Below, piece after piece: positions 17,244 through 26,244 of a DNA stretch of 64,000 nucleotides. Position numbers and translations under genes: made by a program. Under the pieces are notes generated by a model. It was not told where the DNA came from, did no database searches, and was given only the letters and a program-made list of their open reading frames with translations. This DNA comes from Variovorax paradoxus (lineage in GTDB: Bacteria > Pseudomonadota > Gammaproteobacteria > Burkholderiales > Burkholderiaceae_C), in contig NZ_JAUSXG010000001.1 of NCBI RefSeq assembly GCF_030815855.1, positions 1,612,001-1,676,000 of the forward strand, read 5' to 3'. Each line of letters begins with the position of its first letter. Position 1 is the first letter of the stretch.

Positions 17244-20200
17244 CTTCTTCTGCGAGCGCCTTGCGTAAGTTGTCGAGTTCGAAGCGGTTGACCATGCCGC
17301 GCAGCCAGGTGCACGTGACGGCGGCCGGTGGAGACGCGGCGGCGAGCCGGTCGAGCACCTGGTGCAGGCCGCGCACGTGGCCCATCTGCACCAGCCGCAT
17401 CAGCTCGGCGCGGTCGTCTTCGGACAGCGCGAGCTGCTCCGGCCGCGGCGCGATGTCGACGGTGGGCGGCATGGGATCGCTCGGCGCCAGCCACTCGAGG
17501 CCGAGGTGCCGTTCCAGCGCCGCAATCAGTTCCGACTCGATGACAGGCTTGCCCACGAAGGCTTGGCAGTCCGCGGCGCGCAGCAGCTCGGCCCGGTTCT
17601 CGAACATGTTGGCCGAGACGATGATGATCGGGATGCGGTCGAAGCCCGAGGCGCGTACCAGCGCCGCGGTTTGCCAGCCGTCCATGTCGTCCATGGTGAG
17701 GTCCAGAAGAATCGCGCCGGGCAGGTTCTCGCGCAGGCTGTCGAGGCACTCGGTGCCGCTCGCGGCCTCGCGCACTTCGAAGCCCAGCGGCGCGAGCATG
17801 CCGGCCAGCATCTGGCGCTGCACCGGCTGGTCGTCGACCACCAGCAGCGTGCGGCGCGCGCCGATGTAGCCCGACACTTGCCGCCGCAATGCACCGGCCT
17901 GCGCCTGCGGGCCGGGGTCCGCCACTTCGCGCAAATAAACCCGCACACCGAAGGTGCTGCCCGCGGGCGAGGTGGCGGCCAGCGCCAGTTCGCCGCCCAT
18001 CAGCGATGTGAGGAGGCCCGTGATGGTGAGGCCGAGGCCGGTTCCAGGCTCGCCGCGCCGCCGACCGGCGGCCCCGCGCTCGAACGGAAGAAAAATGCGC
18101 TGATGGTCTTGTGGCGCCACGCCGATGCCGGTGTCGACCACGTCGAAGCGCAGCACCTCGCGCCGCGCATCCACATGCAGCGTGACGGTGCCGCTGTCGG
18201 TGAAGCGCACCGCGTTGGCCAGCAGGTTGATGAGAATCTGGCGCAGCCGCTTGGCGTCGGCATGCACCCAGGGCGGCAGCCGCCCGCTGTGCGTGTAGAT
18301 GAAGGCAAGGCCCTTGCTTTCCGCCTGCGGCCGCACCATGTGCACGAGCTCGTCGAGAAAGGCGGGCAGCGCGAGCGGCGCGGGCTCCAGTTGCAGTCGG
18401 CCCGCTTCGATGCGCGCCAGGTCGAGCAACCCATCGATCAGCCCGAGCATGTGTTCGCCGCTGCGCTGGATGGTCTGCACGGCTTCGCGCGGCGGCGCCA
18501 CGGCCTCGCCCTTGAGCAATATCTGCGAATAGCCCAGGATGCTGTTGAGCGGCGTGCGCAACTCGTGCGTCATGCCGGCCACGTAGCGGGTCTTGGCCTG
18601 GTTGGCGGCTTCGGCGGCTTCCTTCGCGGTCTGCAGCGCGGCGTCGGTGCGCTGGTGCGCCTCGATCTCGATCGTGAGCAGGTGGTTGTGGCGGTTCGAT
18701 TCCTCCTGCGCCATCTGCCGGCTCTCGCTGCCCAGCACGATCCACCATGCGGCCACCGCCGCGACCAGGGAGAGCAGCGCAAACACCTTGAGAAAGGCGC
18801 TCTGAAGGGCCGGGTCCACGAGATCCGAGCCCACGATGGTCTCTTGCGCATACACCACGCCCATCACCGTGGCCAGCAACGCAACGAGCGAGGTGGCCAC
18901 CATCAGGTAGTGCGCCACGCGAAAGTTGAGCCGGCCCGACAGCGCGGGCGGCAGCAGCGCCTGCAGCCAGCCGCTCATCTGCTCGGCCGCGCGCGAGTCG
19001 GTCTTGCAGCGGTCGTGGCAGCGCGATTCGAGCGTGCAGCACAGCGAGCAGATCGGTGCGCTGTAGGCCGGGCAGTGCGCCATGTCTTCCGACTCGAAAT
19101 GGTTGTCGCACACCGAGCACTTGACCATCTGCCCGGGCGCCCAGCGCCGGATGTCGGTGCGCGCGAGGTAGTAGCGCCCGCGCGTGCGCCAGGCGAGAAG
19201 CGGCGAAACGACCAGCGCCGTCGTGAGCGCGATGAAGGGCGAGAACGCGCGGGCCCATTGGCCCAGCAGGCCCGAATAGGCCAGCATGGCAAGCCCGGCC
19301 GCCACCAGCATCGCGCCCAGGCCGACCGGGTTGATGTCGTACAGGTGCGCGCGCTTGAACTCGATGGTGCGCGGACTCCAGCCCAGCGGCTTGTTGATGA
19401 CCAGGTCGGCCACCAGCGCGCCGACCCAGGCGATGGCGATGTTGCTGTAGAAGCCCAGCACGTGCTCCAGCGCCGCGAACACGCCCAGCGCCATCAGCAG
19501 GATCGCGATGACCACGTTGAACACCAGCCACACCACCCGGCCCGGATGGCTGTGCGTGAGGCGGGCGAAGAAGTTCGACCATGCCAGCGAGCCCGCATAG
19601 GCGTTGGTGAGGTTGATCTTCATCTGCGACACCACCACGAACAGCGCCGTGGCGCCGAGGACCCACGCCGGGTCGCGCAGCACGTACGCGAAGCCCGTGA
19701 GGTACATCTGTGTCGGCTCGATCGCGTGCACGGCCGGTATCTCGTGTTGCAGCGCGAGGAACGCCAGAAACGCGCCGCCCATCATCTTCAGCATGCCGGG
19801 AACGATCCAGCCCGGCCCGGCGATCAGCACGGCGGCCCACCAGCGGCCCCGGTTGGTGGTGGTTTTCTCGGGCAGGAAGCGCAGGTAGTCGACCTGCTCG
19901 CCGATCTGCACCACGAGCGAGAAGGCCACCGTGGCGGCCGCGCCGAACATCAACGGGTCGAAGCCGCTGCTGCCGGAGGTGCGGCCCACCAGGCCGGTGA
20001 AGTCGGCATACAGCTCGGGCTTCTTCACCATCACCGCGATGAAGGGGCAGACGAACAGCACGATCCAGATCGGCTGCGTCCACAACTGCAGGCCCGAGAT
20101 GAGCGTGATGCCGCGCGCCACCAGCGGAATGATGACGATCGAGGACACCAGGTACAGCAGCCACAGCGGCCAGTCCAGGTACATCTGCAGCGCCAGCGCG

Positions 20201-20616
20201 AGGATGGCGGCCTCGAGCGCGAAGAAGATGAAGGTGAAGCTCGCATAGATCAGCGAGGTGAGCGTGGAGCCCAGGTAGCCGAAGCCCGCGCCGCGCGTGA
20301 GCAGGTCCATGTCCATGCCGTGCTTTGCCGCGTAGTAGGAAATCGGCAGGCCGGTGAGAAAGGTGATGAGCCCCACCACCAGGATGGCCCACAGGGCATT
20401 CGAGAAGCCGTAGCTCAGCGCGATGGCGCCGCCGATGGCCTCCAGCGCCAGGAACGAGGTGGCGCCGAAGGCCGCGTTGGCGACGCGGAACTCCGACCAC
20501 TTGCGAAAGCTGCGCGGCGTGTAGCGCAGCGCGTAGTCCTCCAGCGTTTCGTTCGCGACCCACGCGTTGTAGTCGCGGCGGATGCGGAAGATCTTCTGGC
20601 CGGTGACGGGTTGCAT
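17221..20616 (-). CDS. NCS1-type transporter fused to hybrid histidine kinase
   Basis: A 1131-residue sensor. Residues about 25-490 are a complete NCS1 (cytosine/purine/hydantoin) transporter-like membrane domain, including MKINLTNAYAGSLAW. A cysteine-rich segment follows (about 500-538: CSVC, HCPAYSAPICSLCC, RCHDRC), then two membrane helices (about 570-630), a kinase core with H684 (MTHELRTPLN), an N-box (LINLLANAV), GTGLGLTI, and a receiver with D972 (ILLDLTMDD). A starting ATG at 20703 is possible; 20616 fits the NCS1 domain better. It overlaps the LuxR regulator gene and is divergent from urtA, so it likely senses a nitrogen compound such as an amide, urea or hydantoin. The ligand is inferred from context only. 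Confidence 0.9.
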   Translation of the reverse strand: MQPVTGQKIFRIRRDYNAWVANETLEDYALRYTPRSFRKWSEFRVANAAFGATSFLALEAIGGAIALSYGFSNALWAILVVGLITFLTGLPISYYAAKHGMDMDLLTRGAGFGYLGSTLTSLIYASFTFIFFALEAAILALALQMYLDWPLWLLYLVSSIVIIPLVARGITLISGLQLWTQPIWIVLFVCPFIAVMVKKPELYADFTGLVGRTSGSSGFDPLMFGAAATVAFSLVVQIGEQVDYLRFLPEKTTTNRGRWWAAVLIAGPGWIVPGMLKMMGGAFLAFLALQHEIPAVHAIEPTQMYLTGFAYVLRDPAWVLGATALFVVVSQMKINLTNAYAGSLAWSNFFARLTHSHPGRVVWLVFNVVIAILLMALGVFAALEHVLGFYSNIAIAWVGALVADLVINKPLGWSPRTIEFKRAHLYDINPVGLGAMLVAAGLAMLAYSGLLGQWARAFSPFIALTTALVVSPLLAWRTRGRYYLARTDIRRWAPGQMVKCSVCDNHFESEDMAHCPAYSAPICSLCCTLESRCHDRCKTDSRAAEQMSGWLQALLPPALSGRLNFRVAHYLMVATSLVALLATVMGVVYAQETIVGSDLVDPALQSAFLKVFALLSLVAAVAAWWIVLGSESRQMAQEESNRHNHLLTIEIEAHQRTDAALQTAKEAAEAANQAKTRYVAGMTHELRTPLNSILGYSQILLKGEAVAPPREAVQTIQRSGEHMLGLIDGLLDLARIEAGRLQLEPAPLALPAFLDELVHMVRPQAESKGLAFIYTHSGRLPPWVHADAKRLRQILINLLANAVRFTDSGTVTLHVDARREVLRFDVVDTGIGVAPQDHQRIFLPFERGAAGRRRGEPGTGLGLTITGLLTSLMGGELALAATSPAGSTFGVRVYLREVADPGPQAQAGALRRQVSGYIGARRTLLVVDDQPVQRQMLAGMLAPLGFEVREAASGTECLDSLRENLPGAILLDLTMDDMDGWQTAALVRASGFDRIPIIIVSANMFENRAELLRAADCQAFVGKPVIESELIAALERHLGLEWLAPSDPMPPTVDIAPRPEQLALSEDDRAELMRLVQMGHVRGLHQVLDRLAAASPPAAVTCTWLRGMVNRFELDNLRKALAEEDADTLAP

Positions 20617-20794
20617 GGTGGGGTCTTGCGGCAAGGGCGAGGGCGGCGGCATGGAAGGCAGCAGAGCAAGAAGCGCTCCGTGCGTGCTTTCTGCCCAGTG
20701 CACGGCCTGCGAGTCTGCGTGCCGGAGCGTTTCTCGCCGCTACGTTGAATGACGTATTCGCGGCAGCACAAGTGATTTCTAAAGTACCAGCCGT

Positions 20795-20809
20795 GGTGCT
20801 CGGGGCACC
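20795..20809. promoter_or_regulatory. Candidate operator upstream of urtA
   Basis: GGTGC-TCGGG-GCACC is a small inverted repeat in the space between the divergent kinase and urtA genes. It could be a binding site for the linked LuxR-type regulator, but the arms are only five bases and the match may be chance. Confidence 0.25.
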
Positions 20810-20876
20810 GTCCGATGCACTCTGATGGTGCGCCGGCCCACCCTTGATTTTTTCCTCAACCTGCCTGGAGTTCCTG

Positions 20877-22142
20877 ATGTCGCGTGATTCCGATACTTCC
20901 CTCGATGCCCTGGCATTGCGCCGCCGCCGACTGCTGCAGGGCGCCGCCGCGCTGCCCGTGATGGGCCTCTCCGGCCTGAGCTTCGGCCAGTCGCAGTTCC
21001 CCACGGCCAAGGTCAACACCACCAAGCTCGCGGTGACCGACACCGAGGTGACGGTGGGCCAGCTGCACTCGTCCTCGGGCACCATGGCCATTTCGGAAAC
21101 CGGCTCGATCCAGGCCGAGCAGCTCGCCATCGACCAGATCAACGCCATGGGCGGCATCCTCGGACGCAAGATCAAGGTGATCAAGGAAGACGGCGCCTCC
21201 GACTGGCCGACCTTTGCCGAGAAGTCGAAGAAGCTGCTGGTCAACGATCACTGCGCCGCGGTGTTCGGCTGCTGGACCAGCGCTTCGCGCAAGGCCGTGC
21301 TGCCGGTGTTCGAGAAGGAGAATGGTCTCCTGTACTACCCGACCTTCTACGAGGGCCTGGAGCAGAGCAAGAACGTGATCTACACGGGCCAGGAAGCCAC
21401 GCAGCAGATCATCTGGGGCCTGGACTGGGGCGCAAAGGAGAAGAAGGCCAAGACCTTCTTCCTGGTCGGCTCCGACTACATCTGGCCGCGCACCTCGATG
21501 AAGATCGCGCGCAAGCACATCGAGAACTTCCAGAAGGGTTCGGTCAAGGGCGAGGAGTACTACCCGCTGGGCCACACCAACTTCAACTCGCTGATCAACA
21601 AGATCAAGGTGGCAAAGCCCGACTGCATTTTCGCGGCCGTGGTGGGCGGCTCGAACGTGGCCTTCTACAAGCAGCTCAAGGCCGCGGGCATCACGGGCGA
21701 CAAGCAGTTCCTGCTGACGCTGGCCGTGACCGAAGACGAGATGACCGGCGTGGGCGGCGAGAACTTCGCGGGCTTCTACTCGTCGATGAAGTACTTCCAG
21801 TCGCTCGACAACGCGAACAACAAGAAGTTCGTCGAAGCCTTCAAGGGGAAGTACGGCAAGGACGCGGTGATTGGCGATGTGACGCAGGCGGGCTATCTGG
21901 GGCCGTGGCTCTGGAAGGCTGCTGTCGAGAAAGCCGGCAGCTTCGACGTGGACAAGGTCGTGGCCGGCTCGCCGGGCATCGAGCTGAAGACCGCGCCCGA
22001 AGGCTACGTGAAGCTGGACGCGAACCATCACCTGTGGAGCAAGGCGCGCATCGGGCAGGGGCAGCTGGATGGGACGTTCAAGGTGGTGGCGGAATCGAGC
22101 GAGCTGATCAAGCCGGATCCGTTTCCGAAGGGCTATCAGTAA
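20877..22142 (+). CDS. urtA: Urea/short-amide ABC transporter substrate-binding protein
   Basis: A 421-residue periplasmic binding protein of the UrtA/FmdD group in the branched-chain amino acid transporter family. The N-terminus has an Arg-rich export signal (LRRRRLLQGAAALPVMGLSG) that may use the Tat route. Family segments include VTVGQLHSSSGTMAISE, AVFGCWTSASRKAVLPVFE and LYYPTFYEGLEQSKNVIYTG. It leads urtBCDE-fmdAB. In Methylophilus a similar gene set (fmdDEF with fmdA) takes up short amides, so the ligand here may be urea, formamide or both. The start is chosen with CCTGGAG upstream. Confidence 0.93.
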   Translation: MSRDSDTSLDALALRRRRLLQGAAALPVMGLSGLSFGQSQFPTAKVNTTKLAVTDTEVTVGQLHSSSGTMAISETGSIQAEQLAIDQINAMGGILGRKIKVIKEDGASDWPTFAEKSKKLLVNDHCAAVFGCWTSASRKAVLPVFEKENGLLYYPTFYEGLEQSKNVIYTGQEATQQIIWGLDWGAKEKKAKTFFLVGSDYIWPRTSMKIARKHIENFQKGSVKGEEYYPLGHTNFNSLINKIKVAKPDCIFAAVVGGSNVAFYKQLKAAGITGDKQFLLTLAVTEDEMTGVGGENFAGFYSSMKYFQSLDNANNKKFVEAFKGKYGKDAVIGDVTQAGYLGPWLWKAAVEKAGSFDVDKVVAGSPGIELKTAPEGYVKLDANHHLWSKARIGQGQLDGTFKVVAESSELIKPDPFPKGYQ

Positions 22143-22152
22143 CCCTGTCTTG

Positions 22153-22255
22153 CTCCCTCCCCTCCCGGGGGAGGGCCGGGGTGGGGGCATGCGGCGTCAC
22201 TGCCGGGCGCGCCCTGCCTGCCCCCATCCCAACCTTCCCCCGGAGGGGAAGGAGC
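22153..22255. repeat. GC-rich inverted repeat between urtA and urtB
   Basis: Two arms of about 37 bases (22153-22189 and 22219-22255) are imperfect inverted copies. The left begins CTCCCTCCCCTCCCGGGGGA and the right ends CCCCCGGAGGGGAAGGAG. They can form a long hairpin in the urt transcript. It resembles REP-like elements of related genomes and could stabilise urtA mRNA. Confidence 0.75.
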
Positions 22256-22282
22256 TAATACCCAACATCGGAATTCGCTGCC

Positions 22283-23197
22283 ATGAACCTGTCGGACATG
22301 ATGAATATCGGCCTGATGCAGGGCTTCGCGGGGCTGAGCCTCTTCGCGGTGCTGCTGCTGATGGGCCTCGGGCTCGCGATCATCTTCGGCCAGATGGGCG
22401 TCATCAATATGGCACATGGCGAGTTCATGACCATCGGCGCCTACTCGATCTACCTGGCCGCGCGCGTCACCGAAAGCCTGACGCCCGCGTTCATGCCGTA
22501 TTACTTTCCGATCGCGATCGGCCTCGCTTTCGTGTTCGCGTTTATCGTCGGCTGGATCGTGGAGTGGGTGCTCATACGGCATCTCTACAAGCGGCCACTC
22601 GACACGCTGCTCGCGACCTGGGGCGTGAGCCTGGGCTTGCAGCAGATCTTCCGCACCTTCATCGGCCCGAAGGAAGTGAGCCCGACGCTGCCCGAGTGGC
22701 TCATGGGCTCGTGGACGCCGCATGAGGGCCTGGACATTCCGATCAACGGCCTGTTCGTGCTGATGCTCACTGCGCTGGTCACGGGCGGCGTGCTGGTCGC
22801 GCTGCACAAGAGCCGCTGGGGCCTGCGTGTGCGCGCCACCGTGGCCAACCGCACGATGGCCAACGCGACCGGCATCGACACCATGAAGACCGACCGCCTC
22901 ACCTTCGCCATCGGCTGCGGCATTGCGGGCATGGCCGGCGCGGCCTTCACCACCATCGGCTCGACCGGGCCGACCTCGGGCTCGCTCTACATCGTCGATG
23001 CGTTCCTGGTCGTCACCTTCGGCGGCGCGGCCAGCCTGCTCGGAACCGTGGTCTCGGCCTTCGGCATTGCGCAGACGCAGTCGATCTCGGAGTTCTTCAT
23101 GACCGGCTCGATGGCCAAGGTGCTGACGCTCTCGCTGATCGTGCTGATTCTGATGATTCGTCCGCAAGGGCTGTTCGCCGTGAAAGTCCGCCGCTGA
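22283..23197 (+). CDS. urtB: Urea ABC transporter permease UrtB
   Basis: A 304-residue inner-membrane permease of the LivH type. It is hydrophobic throughout, with MGVINMAHGEFMTIGAYSIY near residue 45 (the conserved LivH N-A-H-G-E-F-M motif), GLRVRATVANRTMANATGID near residue 180 and VVTFGGAASLLGTVVSAFG near 245. It pairs with UrtC to form the channel. Some UrtB proteins carry a long N-terminal extension; this one is the short form. It is second in the operon, separated from urtA by the repeat. Confidence 0.93.
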   Translation: MNLSDMMNIGLMQGFAGLSLFAVLLLMGLGLAIIFGQMGVINMAHGEFMTIGAYSIYLAARVTESLTPAFMPYYFPIAIGLAFVFAFIVGWIVEWVLIRHLYKRPLDTLLATWGVSLGLQQIFRTFIGPKEVSPTLPEWLMGSWTPHEGLDIPINGLFVLMLTALVTGGVLVALHKSRWGLRVRATVANRTMANATGIDTMKTDRLTFAIGCGIAGMAGAAFTTIGSTGPTSGSLYIVDAFLVVTFGGAASLLGTVVSAFGIAQTQSISEFFMTGSMAKVLTLSLIVLILMIRPQGLFAVKVRR

Positions 23198-23228
23198 TGA
23201 ACCCGCTTTCTTCCTGGAGAACGTTCCG

Positions 23229-24437
23229 ATGATGAATTTCATCAAGGCCTCGATCCTGCGCTACCAGCTCGGCAGCCTCTTGCTGCTGGTGCTGCTGCTC
23301 GCGGTGGTGCTGCCGCTGTCGCTCGACATCTTTCGCCTGAATCTCGTGGGCAAGTACCTTACGTATGCGTTCGTCGCCGTCGGGCTCGTCATGGTGTGGG
23401 GCTACGGCGGCGTGCTGAGCCTGGGGCAGGGCGTGTTCTTCGGCATCGGCGGCTATGCGATGGCGATGTTTCTCAAGCTCGAGGCCTCCGACCCGATCAC
23501 CACCAAGATCCAGTCGACGCCCGGCATTCCGGACTTCATGGACTGGAACCAGATCACCGAACTGCCAGCCCTGTGGCAGCCGTTCAAGAGCCTGCCACTG
23601 AGCCTGGCGCTGGTGGTGCTGGCGCCGATGGCGCTGGCCTGGCTCGTGAGCTTTGCGATGTTCAAGCGCCGCGTGGGCGGCGTGTACTTTGCGATCATCA
23701 CGCAGGCGGTGGCCCTGATCTGCACCGTGCTCATCATCGGCCAGCAAGGCTACACCGGCGGCGTCAACGGCATGACCGACCTGAAGACCATGCTGGGCTG
23801 GGACACGCGCACCGACAGCGCCAAGTACATCCTGTACTACGTCTGCGTGGGCCTGCTGGTGCTGAGCATCCTCTTGTGCCGATGGGTGCAGACCAGCAAG
23901 CTCGGGACGCTGCTGCTGGCCATGCGCGACAAGGAAGACCGCGTGCGCTTCTCGGGCTACGACGTGTCGAACTTCAAGGTCTTCACCTTCTGCCTGGCGG
24001 CCGGGCTCTCGGGCATCGGCGGCGCAATGTTCGCGCTGCAGGTGGGCTTCATGTCGCCGAGCTTCGTGGGCATCGTGCCGTCCATCGAGATGGTGATCTT
24101 CTGCGCCGTGGGCGGCCGCATGAGCCTCGTGGGCGCGGTGTACGGCGCGTTGCTGGTGAATGCGGGCAAGACGCTGTTCTCCGAGAGCTTTCCGGACCTG
24201 TGGCTGTTCCTGATGGCAGGTCTCTTCATCGGCGTGACCATGGCCTTTCCGATGGGGCTCGCGGGCCTGTGGGACGAAAAGATCAGGCCTTGGTGGAAGG
24301 GCCGCCGCCAGGCCTTGCGCGAAGCCGCGGTGAAGCCGCCGACGTCCACCGCGACAGCACCCGCACCGGCTTCTCTTTCTCCATCGCCGTCGCCCGAGCC
24401 CCAACTGCCCGATGGTGTCGGCAGCCAGCGCGCCTGA
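23229..24437 (+). CDS. urtC: Urea ABC transporter permease UrtC
   Basis: A 402-residue LivM-type permease. Recognisable segments are VMVWGYGGVLSLGQGVFFGIGGYAMAM in two adjoining parts near residue 57 and RRVGGVYFAIITQAVALI near residue 145, the latter typical of UrtC. The C-terminus (residues 360-402) is a soluble Pro/Ala/Ser-rich tail. Two successive ATG codons open the gene; the first is used. It begins 31 bases after urtB, and the next start lies 19 bases after its stop. Confidence 0.93.
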   Translation: MMNFIKASILRYQLGSLLLLVLLLAVVLPLSLDIFRLNLVGKYLTYAFVAVGLVMVWGYGGVLSLGQGVFFGIGGYAMAMFLKLEASDPITTKIQSTPGIPDFMDWNQITELPALWQPFKSLPLSLALVVLAPMALAWLVSFAMFKRRVGGVYFAIITQAVALICTVLIIGQQGYTGGVNGMTDLKTMLGWDTRTDSAKYILYYVCVGLLVLSILLCRWVQTSKLGTLLLAMRDKEDRVRFSGYDVSNFKVFTFCLAAGLSGIGGAMFALQVGFMSPSFVGIVPSIEMVIFCAVGGRMSLVGAVYGALLVNAGKTLFSESFPDLWLFLMAGLFIGVTMAFPMGLAGLWDEKIRPWWKGRRQALREAAVKPPTSTATAPAPASLSPSPSPEPQLPDGVGSQRA

Positions 24438-24456
24438 GAACCGAACGGAACACTTC

Positions 24457-25200
<744 letters not shown>

Positions 25201-25239
25201 ATGACCTGTCGTTTCATTCGTCGCTGTGTGGGTCATTCG

Positions 25240-25486
25240 GGGCGCGCTCCCGCCGACGGGGTACCTTGCTCCGCGAATGTCCTCCGGCCTGCGGCCTCCC
25301 CCTTGATTTCGCTGCGCAAGGCACCCCATCGACGTGAGCGTTATGCACGCCGGTCGTTGATCGGCCGTACACCACGAGCGTGTCCCAGTGCACAGGGCAT
25401 CGGGTGCTCCCCGCAGCGAAATCAAGGAGGAGGCGAAGCCGGGGGACATTCGTGGAGGGGAGTACCCGGTGGCCTGTGCACGCGCC
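25240..25486. repeat. Large inverted-repeat element between urtD and urtE
   Basis: The gap 25201-25515 has no real gene. It holds two imperfect inverted arms of roughly 70 bases or more (about 25257-25326 and 25401-25470) that share CCTTGATTTCGCTGCG with its reverse complement and CGAATGTCC with GGACATTCG. Weaker outer pairing (GGCGCG...) extends the element to about 247 bases. The centre is about 75 bases. It looks like a miniature inverted-repeat element or large REP-type palindrome inserted in the operon. Confidence 0.8.
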
Positions 25487-25515
25487 CTGAACAGAAGCAC
25501 TCAAGGAGCCACTGA

Positions 25516-26217
25516 ATGAGCAACATCATGCTGAAGGTCGATGACCTGCATACCGCGTACGGTCAGAGCGAGGCTCTGCACGGCATCTCGTTTGACGGCC
25601 ATGCCAACGAAACCATCGCCATCATGGGCCGCAACGGCATGGGAAAGACCACGCTGTTCAAGAGCCTCATGGGCGTGCTGCCGATCAAGAGCGGGCGCAT
25701 CGAAGTGGCGGGGCAGGACGTGTCGCGCGACGAGAGCTTCAAGCGCGTGGCCAAGGGCATTGCCTACGTTCCGCAGGGCCGGATGATTTTTCCGACGCTC
25801 ACGGTGGAAGAGAACATCCAGACCGGCCTCGAGAACTCCAAGACCCGCCGCATTCCGGAAGAAATCTACGCCTTGTTCCCTGTGCTCTGGGACATGAAGC
25901 GCCGCAAGGGCGGCAACCTCTCCGGCGGCCAGCAACAGCAGCTTGCCATTGCGCGTGCCCTCGTTACCGACCCCAAGGTGCTGCTGCTCGATGAGCCTAC
26001 CGAAGGTATCCAGCCTTCGATCATCAAGGACATCGCCAAGGCCCTCAACGAGATTCGCAAGCTTCGCGGCATCACCATCGTCGTGTCGGAACAGGTGCTG
26101 AGCTTTGCGATGGACGTGGCCGATCGGCTCTTCGTGATCGAAGGCGGCCGGCTCGTGCATGAGACCGCGCGCGACAAGACCGATGTGGACCACATCAAAG
26201 CCTATCTCTCCGTTTAA
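25516..26217 (+). CDS. urtE: Urea ABC transporter ATP-binding protein UrtE
   Basis: A 233-residue LivF-type ATPase with Walker A (GRNGMGKTT), a Q-loop region (AYVPQGRMIFPTLTVEENI), the signature LSGGQQQQLAIARAL and Walker B (VLLLDEPTEG). AAGGAGCC precedes the start. It completes the urt transporter. Because a long inverted repeat precedes it, its expression may be partly uncoupled from urtABCD. Confidence 0.94.
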   Translation: MSNIMLKVDDLHTAYGQSEALHGISFDGHANETIAIMGRNGMGKTTLFKSLMGVLPIKSGRIEVAGQDVSRDESFKRVAKGIAYVPQGRMIFPTLTVEENIQTGLENSKTRRIPEEIYALFPVLWDMKRRKGGNLSGGQQQQLAIARALVTDPKVLLLDEPTEGIQPSIIKDIAKALNEIRKLRGITIVVSEQVLSFAMDVADRLFVIEGGRLVHETARDKTDVDHIKAYLSV

Positions 26218-26244
26218 CCACAACCCAACCAGGAGCCACTGCAA

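Noticed and set aside
17362..20748. 1128-codon open frame antisense to the transporter-kinase gene
   Set aside because: Same shadow effect; low-complexity His/Arg/Ala product, whereas the minus strand shows ordered conserved domains.
20704..20876. Sigma-54 promoter for urtA
   Set aside because: I looked for TGGCAC-N5-TTGC given the nitrogen theme; only weak partial matches are present.
25201..25515. Repeat between urtD and urtE considered as a CRISPR or coding region
   Set aside because: There are only two arms in inverted order, no direct-repeat array, and the minus-strand frame through it has no conserved features.
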